Source: Microbacterium sp. SORGH_AS_0862 (GTDB taxonomy: Bacteria > Actinomycetota > Actinomycetes > Actinomycetales > Microbacteriaceae). From it: DNA of 64,000 nt. The notes beneath the pieces are model-generated. The model was not told where the DNA came from, did not search any database, and was given only the letters and a program-made list of their open reading frames with translations. Of the stretch, positions 32,746-41,641 are shown piece by piece. Numbering within the stretch: position 1 is the first letter of the stretch; every line of letters begins with the position of its first letter. Location of the stretch: NCBI RefSeq assembly GCF_030818795.1, contig NZ_JAUTAY010000001.1:186001-250000 (forward strand), given 5' to 3'. The translations under genes were made by a program, and so were the position numbers.

Positions 32746-35700
32746 ATGTCTGACGCTGCCCGCACGATGCGGCTGCTCGCGACTGCCCGCACCGTGCTGC
32801 ATGCGGCACCGCGCCGCGCGATCGTGCTCGCCGCCGGGCTCGTGGCTGCCCTCGTCGTCGCCCTGCTCACGGCCGCTCCGGCGCACGCCAACACGCTCAA
32901 CGGTGTGTGGCATGACCCGTACGGCGACGATGAGCTGTACGCCTCGCAGCCGACCGAGCGCTCCCCACGCGATCCGATGGCGGGTGAGAACGTCACCGTC
33001 CGGGCGACGACCTGGCCGATCGCCTCGGGCCAGTCGGTCTGGGTCACGTGGACCGTCAACGGCGTCGCGCAGACCCCGCGCGGCGCGAGCTACGACTACA
33101 ACTCCGGCAACAACACCTACTGGAAGGTCGATCTCGGATCCTTCTCGCGCGGCGACGACGTGCAGTACACCGTCCACGCCGACGTGAACGGCGGCGGGCA
33201 GCGCGACATCGGCCCCTTCACGTTCGCGACCACCTCGTGGAGCACCGTGACCGACGTGACCGACGTGATCGACAACGGCACGTCGGTGGACATCGTCACG
33301 GGCGACAGCGCGGGAGATTTCACCCCCAAGGTGCGCTTCGCCTTCCCCCGTCCCGACGGCTACGACGTGCAGATCGCCCCGACCGGCTCGGGGCTGAGTC
33401 TCAGCGGACCTACCGGATACACGCTCACCGACGGCGCCTCGCAGGTGACGATCGCCACGAGCGAACTGGTGCTCAAGATCGACAAGAGCCCCTACCGGCT
33501 CTCGGTGTACAAGGGCGATGGCACGACGCTCATCACCCGCCAGTACGACCCGGCGCAGTTCCGCAACATCGGCTGGGCCAGTGACGGCAGCTCGACCGTG
33601 ACGAAGATCGAAGACCATTACCTGACGCCCGCCGGCGAGCGGTTCGAGGGCTTCGGCGAGCGTTACGACCGGCTCGATCACCGCGGCACCGACGTGCACA
33701 ACTACGTCTACAACCAGTACCAGGACCAGGGTGCGACCCGGCGCACGTACTACTCGGTGCCCTTCTTCGCGAACTCCGCCGGCTACGGCGTGCACATCCC
33801 GAGCACCCGCTACGCGATCTTCAACCTCGCCACCCACCGTTCCGACATGGCCGGGTTCACCGTCGACACCGGCGGCGCACTGGACTCCACGCTCACGTAC
33901 CAGTTCTTCGCGGGCGATCAGGCGGCGATCCTCGACGACTACACCGCCGTGACCGGGCGTCCGCTGCTGCCCCCGAAGTGGGCGTTCGGCCTCTGGGCAT
34001 CGGCCAACGAATGGAACACGCAGGCCGAGGTCGACGCGTGGCTCGACCAGGTCGACACCTCCGGCATCCCGCACAGCGTGCTCGTCCTCGAGCAGTGGAG
34101 CGACGAGGCGACCTTCTACCTGTGGAAGGACGCGCAGTACACGCCGACGGCGGGGAGCAGCTCGCTCGACTATGCCGATCTGACCTTCCCCGCCGGAGGC
34201 GCGTGGAGTGATCCGAAGCAGATGATCCAGGACGCGCACGACCAGAACGTCAAGGTGATCCTGTGGCAGATCCCGGTGCTCAAGGAGAACTTCTCCTCGA
34301 ACCCGTCGACCGCCCCGCAGCAGCATCTCAATGACAAGTCGTACGCCGAGGCGCAGAACTTCCTCGTGAAGGACGGTGCCGGCGAGCCCTACCGGATCCC
34401 GACCGGTCAGTGGTTCGGCGACAGCACCGTGCCGGACTTCACGAGCACCGCGGCGACGAGCTGGTGGATGAGCAAACGCCAGTACCTGCTCGACGACCTC
34501 GGCGTCGACGGCTTCAAGACCGACGGCAGCGAAGCGCTCTTCGGACGCGACCTGCAGGTGGCCGACGGACGTCGCGGCGACGAGATGCACAACGCGTACC
34601 CCAACGAGTACACGCGCGCCTACAACGACTACGTCCAGGCGAAGACTAACGGCGACGGCACGATCTTCAGCCGCGCGGGTACGTCCGGCGGCCAGAGCCA
34701 GTCCATCTTCTGGGCCGGCGACCAGGCCTCGACGTTCGGCGCCTTCCAGGAGGCGGTCCGCGCGGGCCAGAGCGCGGGACAGTCGGGCGTGCCCTTCTGG
34801 GCGTGGGACCTCGCGGGCTTCACCGGGTCGTTCCCGAGTTCCGAGCTGTACCTCCGCTCGACGTCGCAGGCGGCGTTCTCGCCGATCATGCAGTACCACT
34901 CCGAGAAGGCCGACCCCAGCCCGTCCGAGGCGCGCACGCCGTGGAACGTGCAGGCGCGCACGGGCGACACGAGCGTGGTGTCCACGTTCGCGAAGTTCGC
35001 GAACGTGCGGATGAACCTCGTGCCGTACCTCTACACGGAGGCGGACGACAGCGCCACGACCGGGGTACCGATGATGCGAGCGATGAGCCTCGCGTTCCCC
35101 GGTGACGCCGCGGCCGCCGCCTACGACCAGCAGTACCTCTTCGGTTCGCAGCTGCTCGTGGCTCCCATCACGACGCAGGGCCAGACCACGAAGGACGTCT
35201 ACCTGCCCGCGGGCGAGTGGTACGACTTCTGGAACGGCGGACGCGCGATCGGCGACGGCGTGAAGCAGTACTACGCCGGCACGGACAGCATCCCGGTGTA
35301 CGCCAAGGCGGGGGCGGTCGTGCCGCTCAACCTCAACGACGCGTACCAGCTGGGTGGGACCATCGGCAACGACGTCGACACCTACGACAACCTCACCTTC
35401 CGCATCTACCCGGCAGAGTCGAGCACCTACGACTACTTCGAGGATTCGGCTGACGCCCACCGCGCCATCTCGGTCACCGCCGACCGTGTGGCACGCACCG
35501 TGTCGGTCTCGGCGCCGCCGCTGACCACCGCGGCGACGTACCAGGTGTCGGGGACGAAGCCCTCCGGCGTCACCGTGGCCGGCTCCGCGGTCTCCGAGGT
35601 CGCCTCGGTTTCGGCGCTCGCGTCGGCGAGCACCGGGTGGTTCTGGGATTCGGTGCAGCAGCTGACCTACGTCAAGGTGGGCGCGAGCACCTCGACCCGC

Positions 35701-36108
35701 GCGATCGTCCTGAGCGGCGTCGACAAGGCCGCCTATGAGGCTGAGTTCGCAGCGCACACCGCCGTCAGCACCAACACCGATCACCCCGGCTACACCGGCG
35801 TCGGCTTCGTGGACGGCTTCTCGGACAGCGGCGACGCCGTGGAGTTCGACGTGTGGGCCGAGGCGAACGGGACGCACCAGCTGCGCTTCCGCTACGGCAA
35901 CGGCGTGACGACGTCGGCCGTGCGCACCATCCGCGTCGACGGCACGTCCGTCGGCACCCTCACCCTGCCTTCGACCGGATCGTGGGACACCTGGGGCACC
36001 GCGTCGATCGGCGCGCCCCTGACTCCCGGCCGGCACACCGTGCGCATCGAGTACGCGAGCGGCGGCGCGGGCGGCATCAACCTCGACAACCTCGTGCTCG
36101 CACGCTGA
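32746..36108 (+). CDS. Secreted GH31 transglycosylase with CBM35-like end (candidate 3-alpha-isomaltosyltransferase / cycloalternan-forming enzyme)
   Basis: The 1120-residue protein has a Sec signal peptide (hydrophobic LAAGLVAALVVALLTAAPA, cleavage after AHA near residue 48). An N-terminal Ig-like domain (TTWPIASGQSVWVTWTVNGV) follows, of the kind found in cyclic-tetrasaccharide-forming GH31 enzymes. In the GH31 barrel the nucleophile is in DGFKTDGSEALFG near residue 593 and the acid/base in FWAGDQASTF near 658. After C-terminal beta domains, residues from about 1000 (GFVDGFSDSGDAVEFDVWAE to GGINLDNLVLAR) form a CBM35-like module. SD AGGGG lies five bases ahead of the ATG. First gene of a two-gene secreted unit. 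Hydrolase rather than transferase activity cannot be excluded. Confidence 0.87.
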   Translation: MSDAARTMRLLATARTVLHAAPRRAIVLAAGLVAALVVALLTAAPAHANTLNGVWHDPYGDDELYASQPTERSPRDPMAGENVTVRATTWPIASGQSVWVTWTVNGVAQTPRGASYDYNSGNNTYWKVDLGSFSRGDDVQYTVHADVNGGGQRDIGPFTFATTSWSTVTDVTDVIDNGTSVDIVTGDSAGDFTPKVRFAFPRPDGYDVQIAPTGSGLSLSGPTGYTLTDGASQVTIATSELVLKIDKSPYRLSVYKGDGTTLITRQYDPAQFRNIGWASDGSSTVTKIEDHYLTPAGERFEGFGERYDRLDHRGTDVHNYVYNQYQDQGATRRTYYSVPFFANSAGYGVHIPSTRYAIFNLATHRSDMAGFTVDTGGALDSTLTYQFFAGDQAAILDDYTAVTGRPLLPPKWAFGLWASANEWNTQAEVDAWLDQVDTSGIPHSVLVLEQWSDEATFYLWKDAQYTPTAGSSSLDYADLTFPAGGAWSDPKQMIQDAHDQNVKVILWQIPVLKENFSSNPSTAPQQHLNDKSYAEAQNFLVKDGAGEPYRIPTGQWFGDSTVPDFTSTAATSWWMSKRQYLLDDLGVDGFKTDGSEALFGRDLQVADGRRGDEMHNAYPNEYTRAYNDYVQAKTNGDGTIFSRAGTSGGQSQSIFWAGDQASTFGAFQEAVRAGQSAGQSGVPFWAWDLAGFTGSFPSSELYLRSTSQAAFSPIMQYHSEKADPSPSEARTPWNVQARTGDTSVVSTFAKFANVRMNLVPYLYTEADDSATTGVPMMRAMSLAFPGDAAAAAYDQQYLFGSQLLVAPITTQGQTTKDVYLPAGEWYDFWNGGRAIGDGVKQYYAGTDSIPVYAKAGAVVPLNLNDAYQLGGTIGNDVDTYDNLTFRIYPAESSTYDYFEDSADAHRAISVTADRVARTVSVSAPPLTTAATYQVSGTKPSGVTVAGSAVSEVASVSALASASTGWFWDSVQQLTYVKVGASTSTRAIVLSGVDKAAYEAEFAAHTAVSTNTDHPGYTGVGFVDGFSDSGDAVEFDVWAEANGTHQLRFRYGNGVTTSAVRTIRVDGTSVGTLTLPSTGSWDTWGTASIGAPLTPGRHTVRIEYASGGAGGINLDNLVLAR

Positions 36109-36131
36109 GCCGGATCCCACGGAGGACACGC

Positions 36132-39032
36132 ATGAAGACCCTGACCCTGCGACGACGCGTCGCGAGCGTCGCGATCGCGGCGGTCGCCGCGGCATCGCTC
36201 ACCGCCATCAGCGGCTGGGCGGATGCCGAGCCCGCCGCCGCCGCGCCGCTGGGCGTGCAACGCGCCCAGTTCACCTCGGGCTCGAGCTATCTCGTCGTCG
36301 AGGTGCTGGACGACGATCTGGTGCATTTCGAGCTCGCCGGGGCCGGCACCGCGCCCGGAACGACGAATCCGCTGTTCACCACGCCACAGGTCGCGAAGAC
36401 CGACTACGCGGGTCCGAACACCTACTCGCGCAGCGGCGGGACGATCCAGACTGCGGGACTGCGGCTCGAGGTCGACACCTCGACGCTGTGCGTCACCTCG
36501 ACGGACATCACGCGCACGCCCGACCTGGTGCTGCAGACCACGTGTCCGGTCGATCTCACACAAGCCTGGAAGGGCCTGAACATCACCAAGTCGTCGATGG
36601 AGAACGCGTACGGGCTCGGCCAGCAGTTCTTCACCGGCGCGAGCGCCGACGGCGACTGGGTGGGGCGCGTCCGCTCCCCCGGCGGCACGTACGGCAACGC
36701 GATGGTCTACGACGCCGAGAACGGGCCCGTCGGCAACACGCAGATCCCGGTGCTGTTCGCGGTCGGCGACGACAACGCCAATTACGGCCTGTTCGTCGAC
36801 CAGCTCTACAAGCAGGAGTGGAACCTCACCGGCGACCCGTGGACGATGCGCACGTGGGGCGACCAGGTGCGCTGGTACCTCATGTCGGGCCCCGACCTGC
36901 CCGACCTGCGCCAGGACTACATGGAGCTGACCGGCACCCCGCCCGTGCCGCCCAAGAAGGCGTTCGGCCTGTGGGTGTCCGAGTTCGGATACGACGACTG
37001 GTCGGAGCTGGACAGCACTCTCGCGGGGCTCCGCGCCGCGGACTTCCCCGTCGACGGGGCGATGCTCGACGTGCAGTGGTTCGGCGGTGTGACGGCCGAC
37101 TCCGATGACACCCGCATGGGCACGCTGGATTGGGACACCTCGAAGTTCCCGAACCCCGCGGCCAAGATCGCCTCGCTCAAGGCCGACGGCGTCGGGATCA
37201 TCCCGATCGAGGAGTCCTATGTGGGCAAGAATCTCCCCGAGCACGCCGACATGGCGGCGGACGGCTACCTCGTCCGGGCCGGATGCTCCACGTGCGCCCC
37301 GGCCTACCTCACCGGCAACCCGTGGTGGGGCAAGGGCGGCATGATCGACTGGACGCAGCCTGCGGCCGGCGCCGCGTGGCACGACGAGCAGCGCCAGCAC
37401 CTCGTCGACGAAGGCGTCATGGGCCACTGGCTCGACCTCGGCGAACCCGAGATGTACGACGCGAACGACTGGACCGCGGGGGTCCTCCCCGGCAAGCACG
37501 CGCACGCCGACTACCACAACGCCTACAACCTGCTCTGGGCGCAGAGCATCGCCGACGGGTACGAGCGCAACGATGAGACGGCACGTCCGTTCCTGCTCTC
37601 GCGCGCGGCGGCCGGCGGCATCCAGCGCTTCGGCACGGCGATGTGGTCGGCCGACATCGGCTCGACGATGAAGGCGCTCGCCTCGCAGCAGAACACGCAG
37701 ATGCACATGTCGATGTCGGGCATCGACTACTACGGGTCGGATGTGGGCGGCTTCCGCCGCGAGATGCTCGATGCGAACGCCGACGAGCTGTACACGCAGT
37801 GGTTCGCCGACAGCGCCTGGTTCGACACACCGTTGCGCCCGCACACCGAGAACCTCTGCAACTGCCTGGAGACGACCCCCGACGCGATCGGCGACGTCGC
37901 CAGCAACCGGGCCAACCTGGTGCGCCGCTACGAGAACGCCCCGTACACGTACTCGCTCGCGCACCGCGCGAACCTCTACGGAGAACCGGTCGCCCCGCCG
38001 CTCGTGTACTACTACCAGAACGACGACAACGTCCGTGAGATGGGCCACCAGAAGATGCTCGGGCGTGATCTGATGGTCGCAATCGTGGCGGGCTCGGACG
38101 AGCGCGAGCGCGACGTGTACCTCCCGGCGGGCGAGTGGATCGACATCCACACGAACGAGCGGATCGTCAGCACGGGCCAGTGGATCGCCGACGTGCCCCT
38201 GTGGCGCAACGGGGTCTTCACGCTCCCCGCCTACGCCCGTGCGGGCGCCATCATCCCGCAGGCGTTCGTCGACGCGGAGACGAAGGACATCACGGGTCTG
38301 CGCGCTGACACTGTCGTCCACGACGAGCAGATCACCACGGTGTACGCGAGCGACGCGGCATCGACCTTCACGCTGTACGAGGACGACGGCGCGAGCACCG
38401 CGTACGAGAGCGGCGCCGTGCGCACGACACCGATCAGCCAGTCGATGTCCGGCGGCGTCGCCACAGTCACGGTGGGCGCCGCATCGGGAACCTACGCGGG
38501 CGCGCCGTCGTCGCGCCCGACGGTCGTCAAGCTCGTCACGGACGGCACCCAGGCCGCATCCGTCACGCTGGGCGGCAGCACGCTCACCGAGTACGCGAAC
38601 AAGGCCGCATTCGACGCCGCCAGCAGCGGCTGGTACAACGCGGGCGGCAGCACGGTGATCGCGAAGGCGGCGAGCAGTTCGGTCACATCGGACAAGACGT
38701 TCGCGTTCACGCTCGGCGAGGAGGCCGTGTGGGCGACGTTCGCGTGCGAGTTCGCGACGACGACCTTCGGCCAGTCGGTCTACGTCGTGGGCAACATCCC
38801 GCAGCTGGGCAACTGGTCGCCCGCGAGCGCGATCAAGCTCACCCCGAGCGCGTATCCGACCTGGACGGGCGTGATCGGCGACCTCCCGCCGTCGAGCGCG
38901 ATCGAGTGGAAGTGCATCAAGCGTCAGGAAGCCGGCAATCCGAACACCGCGGATGCCTGGGAACCCGGCGGCAACAACGTCCTGAACACGCCACCGTACG
39001 GCTCGGCGGGAATCACGACCGGCGCGTTCTGA
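36132..39032 (+). CDS. Secreted GH31 enzyme with C-terminal CBM20 (candidate 6-alpha-glucosyltransferase)
   Basis: The 966-residue protein starts MKTLTLRRRVASVAIAAVAA, a Sec signal ending near AEPAAAAP, with GGAGG ahead of the ATG. In the GH31 core the nucleophile Asp is in GHWLDLGEPEMYD near residue 435 and the acid/base Asp in WSADIGST near 507. The WLDLGEPE form differs from the neighbouring GH31 and is like 6-alpha-glucosyltransferases. The last 100 residues (from FACEFATTTFGQSVYVVGNI to IEWKCIKRQE) are a CBM20 starch-binding module. Only 23 bases follow the upstream GH31 gene, so they form one transcript. The likely role is to extend malto-oligosaccharides with alpha-1,6 glucose for the partner enzyme. 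Confidence 0.88.
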   Translation: MKTLTLRRRVASVAIAAVAAASLTAISGWADAEPAAAAPLGVQRAQFTSGSSYLVVEVLDDDLVHFELAGAGTAPGTTNPLFTTPQVAKTDYAGPNTYSRSGGTIQTAGLRLEVDTSTLCVTSTDITRTPDLVLQTTCPVDLTQAWKGLNITKSSMENAYGLGQQFFTGASADGDWVGRVRSPGGTYGNAMVYDAENGPVGNTQIPVLFAVGDDNANYGLFVDQLYKQEWNLTGDPWTMRTWGDQVRWYLMSGPDLPDLRQDYMELTGTPPVPPKKAFGLWVSEFGYDDWSELDSTLAGLRAADFPVDGAMLDVQWFGGVTADSDDTRMGTLDWDTSKFPNPAAKIASLKADGVGIIPIEESYVGKNLPEHADMAADGYLVRAGCSTCAPAYLTGNPWWGKGGMIDWTQPAAGAAWHDEQRQHLVDEGVMGHWLDLGEPEMYDANDWTAGVLPGKHAHADYHNAYNLLWAQSIADGYERNDETARPFLLSRAAAGGIQRFGTAMWSADIGSTMKALASQQNTQMHMSMSGIDYYGSDVGGFRREMLDANADELYTQWFADSAWFDTPLRPHTENLCNCLETTPDAIGDVASNRANLVRRYENAPYTYSLAHRANLYGEPVAPPLVYYYQNDDNVREMGHQKMLGRDLMVAIVAGSDERERDVYLPAGEWIDIHTNERIVSTGQWIADVPLWRNGVFTLPAYARAGAIIPQAFVDAETKDITGLRADTVVHDEQITTVYASDAASTFTLYEDDGASTAYESGAVRTTPISQSMSGGVATVTVGAASGTYAGAPSSRPTVVKLVTDGTQAASVTLGGSTLTEYANKAAFDAASSGWYNAGGSTVIAKAASSSVTSDKTFAFTLGEEAVWATFACEFATTTFGQSVYVVGNIPQLGNWSPASAIKLTPSAYPTWTGVIGDLPPSSAIEWKCIKRQEAGNPNTADAWEPGGNNVLNTPPYGSAGITTGAF

Positions 39033-39050
39033 CGTTCGTCCCCGACAGCG

Positions 39051-39068
39051 AGGCTGCATCAGCAGCCT
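39051..39068 (+). terminator. Candidate terminator after the secreted GH31 pair
   Basis: AGGCTGC-ATCA-GCAGCCT is a perfect 7-base stem with a tetraloop, 18 bases after the stop codon. No T run follows. The rest of the 229-base gap to the next gene shows nothing recognisable. Confidence 0.5.
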
Positions 39069-39261
39069 TGCGGTCGAGGGGCGTTTGGGGCGGGACGCAC
39101 CGAGGAATCGAACACGACGCCGCAGCCGTCTGCTGGGGCCGCGCGGAGCATCGCAGCTAGGGACCCGCCTGGATTGTCCACTCGCGACGAGCTGCAGCCC
39201 CGTCGCCTATAAGGTCAACGTATTCCACCGCCCCGCAGGAAGGAACGGGTCGTCGTCCGCG

Positions 39262-40113
39262 TCAGCGGATTTGAGCTCCGTCGGGCAGATCGGTCGATCG
39301 TGTGAGTTCCGACCAGGCATCGATCTCTGCCGCGACTGCTTCACGTCCGGCCGACACGAGACGGAGCGCGTCCGATCCAAGGAGCAGATGCGCCGGCGGG
39401 TTCGTACTCTCGATCACGGTGAGGACGGCCGCGGCGGCCTTGGCCGGGTCGCCAAGCTGGTTCCCGTTCGCGGCCTCTCGATTTGCTCGGATCGGGTCCA
39501 TCAGCTCGTCGTAGTCCGCAATGGATCGCTCTGTGCGCACCATTGATCGGCCAGCCCAATCGGTGCGGAACGATCCCGGAGCGATCGCGGTGACGTGCAC
39601 GCCAAACGACGCGACCTCCTTACCCAGCGTCTCGAGTATCGCCTCGAGCGCGAACTTGCTACCGCAGTAGTAGGCGAGACCGGGAACCGTCATCAGCCCA
39701 CCCATCGACGTGACCCCGAGGATGTGGCCCGCCCGACGCGACCGCATCCCCGGAAGCACGGCTTTGATGATCGCGACGGCGCCGAACACATTGACGTCGA
39801 ACTGGCGGCGCAGGTCAGCCATGGGCGACTCCTCGAGCACGCCCTCGTGGCCGTAGCCCGCGTTGGCGATCAACACGTCGATGCGGCCCAGCGCCTTTTC
39901 GACCGCGGCGACGACCGTCGAAACCGCTTCATCGTCGGTCACATCGAGCAGAACGGCGCGGGCGCGGCCGTCTTCCGTCAAAGCTCCGAAGGCTGCCGCG
40001 TCGCGCTCGCTCCGCACCGTCCCAACGACGACATGGCCGGCAACCAGCGCCGCCTGCGCGAATGCCCTGCCGAAGCCCGAGCTGACCCCTGTAATCAAGA
40101 AGTTCTTCGTCAT
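39262..40113 (-). CDS. Short-chain dehydrogenase/reductase
   Basis: The 283-residue classical SDR has TGVSSGFGRAFAQAAL (cofactor loop), LIANAGYG, catalytic Ser in GVTSMGGL and YYCGSKFALEA (YxxxK). The NADP preference is suggested by VRSERD after the second strand. The start is set at MTKNFLITGVSSG; the in-frame ATGs further up (40122, 40170) lie closer to or inside the operator. It is divergent from a TetR gene with a 37-base inverted repeat between, so it is probably that regulator's target. Substrate unknown. Confidence 0.88.
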   Translation of the reverse strand: MTKNFLITGVSSGFGRAFAQAALVAGHVVVGTVRSERDAAAFGALTEDGRARAVLLDVTDDEAVSTVVAAVEKALGRIDVLIANAGYGHEGVLEESPMADLRRQFDVNVFGAVAIIKAVLPGMRSRRAGHILGVTSMGGLMTVPGLAYYCGSKFALEAILETLGKEVASFGVHVTAIAPGSFRTDWAGRSMVRTERSIADYDELMDPIRANREAANGNQLGDPAKAAAAVLTVIESTNPPAHLLLGSDALRLVSAGREAVAAEIDAWSELTRSTDLPDGAQIR

Positions 40114-40134
40114 GTCCCACATACTCAACGTTAA

Positions 40135-40171
40135 GTTGATCAAAGTCAACACCGCGTTGATTTTGATCAAC
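40135..40171. promoter_or_regulatory. TetR operator: 16-base inverted repeat between SDR and tetR
   Basis: GTTGATCAAAGTCAAC and GTTGATTTTGATCAAC are inverted copies matching at 15 of 16 positions, separated by ACCGC. The A/T-rich block stands out from the surrounding high-GC DNA and ends 16 bases before the tetR ATG. Confidence 0.75.
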
Positions 40172-40187
40172 TCGCTACCCTTGTTTC

Positions 40188-40814
40188 ATGTCGCCCTACG
40201 CCTACGACGAGAACGGTCGCCGCATCGTCGCGCCGTCGAAAGGCGAGCTCCGCGAGAAACAGATCCTCGACGAGGCCGAGAAGCAGCTCATCGACATCGG
40301 CCACGAAGCCATGACGGTAGAGTCGATCGCCACGGCCGCAGGCCTCACCCGTGGAGCCCTGTACTTCTACTTCCGGTCTAAGAACGACGTCATCGCCGCG
40401 CTCGTCCAGCGGATCACTGTCGAGCTGACGAGCGCCATTGCCACGCGGCGGGCGGCGTCGCCGACTTCTGCTCACGGAGGTCTGCTCAGCGCCATCGACC
40501 TGACTCGCGACCTGTGGTCCAGGCACGGTGCCGTTATGCGCACGGCCATCGAACTTTCTCCATCGGTTCCCTTCATCGACCACCTGTGGTCATCCGCTCG
40601 GGCTGAGACCATCCGCAGCCTCACGGAGATCACCGAGTCGGCCGCAATTGAGGCTTCGGCGTCGGAGCGGGCTTCTGTCGTGTCGGCTTTGGTAGCCATG
40701 ACGGAGCGGGTGTTCTACGAAGCCATCCGCTCGAACTCCGATCTGGATGCCGCCGCAGAGGTCGTCACGATGATCTGGAACCGCGCCTTACCCCTGCCCC
40801 ATCAGACCGCCTGA
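40188..40814 (+). CDS. TetR family regulator
   Basis: The 208-residue protein has the helix-turn-helix AMTVESIATAAGLTRGALYF followed by YFRSKNDVIAALV, a typical TetR N-terminus preceded by a short charged leader (SPYAYDENGRRIVAPSKGEL). The C-terminal helical domain has no recognisable ligand motif. It is divergent from the SDR gene and probably represses it and itself through the repeat at 40135-40171. Confidence 0.88.
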   Translation: MSPYAYDENGRRIVAPSKGELREKQILDEAEKQLIDIGHEAMTVESIATAAGLTRGALYFYFRSKNDVIAALVQRITVELTSAIATRRAASPTSAHGGLLSAIDLTRDLWSRHGAVMRTAIELSPSVPFIDHLWSSARAETIRSLTEITESAAIEASASERASVVSALVAMTERVFYEAIRSNSDLDAAAEVVTMIWNRALPLPHQTA

Positions 40815-40963
40815 CCATTAACGCCGCAGTTCACGCTGAGTTCAGTAGGTACGAAAGCGATCACACTCGTACGCACCCCATCCACATACCGTCGTGGAGT
40901 CCACCAGGCGCCAGGATCGATTCCTCCACTCCTAATGACGACTCGCGTCTGTGGCAGGGAGCG

Positions 40964-41548
40964 TCAGGGGGCCACGATTCGGGCGATGGATTCGCGAAGC
41001 AGCGCGCGGCGACGGTCGTGCTCCCCATCGGGCTCGTCAATCGTCGCGGTGTAGACGTTACTTGTCGGCGACCACGCGGAGGCTGCACCCATGACGAGCA
41101 CCAGGAGATCGACGGGCTCGCCCGATCTGAGACGGCCTGCAGCCTGCGCGTCTGCGACGGCAGCCAGCTTTGGCTCGTGCTGGGCGCCATCGAACCATCG
41201 CCCGGTGGGACGTCGCTCGAGCCTGGTCCAGGCGATGAGGCGGGCGAGCTCGGGGTGTCGAAGGTTCTGGTCGTAGAGCCTTACCGCCCAGCCAGGCAGG
41301 TCGTCGGCGTCGAAAGGGACGTCGTCGGTGCTGGCATCAACGCGGTCGACGATAACCGCGTCAAACAGACCGTCCTTACTGCCGAAGTACGCGTACAACT
41401 GCGCCTTGTTCGCGTCCGCCGCGGCGGTGATGCGATCCATCCGGGCACCGGCAAAGCCGACCTGCGCGAACTCGGTCGCTGCGGCATCGAGGATCCTGCG
41501 ACGAGTCGCGATCCCCCGCGCTGTGGTTGGTAGGGAGGAATCGGCCAT
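40964..41548 (-). CDS. TetR family regulator
   Basis: The 194-residue protein has the DNA-binding region GIATRRRILDAAATEFAQVG, then ARMDRITAAADANKAQLYAYFGSK, typical TetR. The C-terminal half resembles the TetR_C-type domain common next to alcohol dehydrogenases and aldo/keto reductases (LARLIAWTRLERR). It is divergent from the zinc alcohol dehydrogenase gene; the ACTAGT-containing sites in the gap are its likely operators. Confidence 0.87.
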   Translation of the reverse strand: MADSSLPTTARGIATRRRILDAAATEFAQVGFAGARMDRITAAADANKAQLYAYFGSKDGLFDAVIVDRVDASTDDVPFDADDLPGWAVRLYDQNLRHPELARLIAWTRLERRPTGRWFDGAQHEPKLAAVADAQAAGRLRSGEPVDLLVLVMGAASAWSPTSNVYTATIDEPDGEHDRRRALLRESIARIVAP

Positions 41549-41568
41549 GGGTCGATCCTAGCAGAAAG

Positions 41569-41622
41569 ACTAGTTAGTTGCTTTCGAGCGTGACGCGGTA
41601 CTACTGTCAAAGAACAACTAGT
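41569..41622. promoter_or_regulatory. Candidate TetR operators (two ACTAGT sites)
   Basis: CAACTAACTAGTC (41568-41580, minus strand) and CAACTAGTTTTTC (41615-41627, plus strand) each hold an ACTAGT core, 48 bases apart in opposite orientation. A plausible plus-strand promoter TTGCTT-N18-TACTGT (41578-41607) lies between them. Confidence 0.5.
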
Positions 41623-41641
41623 TTTTCTTTTTGGAGGCATG

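Noticed and set aside
32716..36195. 1159-residue open frame on the minus strand opposite the first secreted GH31 gene
   Set aside because: It is the antisense shadow of a high-GC gene: low complexity, rich in Arg, Val, Gly and His, with no domain; the plus strand carries intact GH31 motifs and a signal peptide.
35892..39059. 1055-residue open frame on the minus strand opposite the second GH31 gene
   Set aside because: Same antisense effect; the composition is unlike any protein family and it spans the intergenic gap of two real genes.
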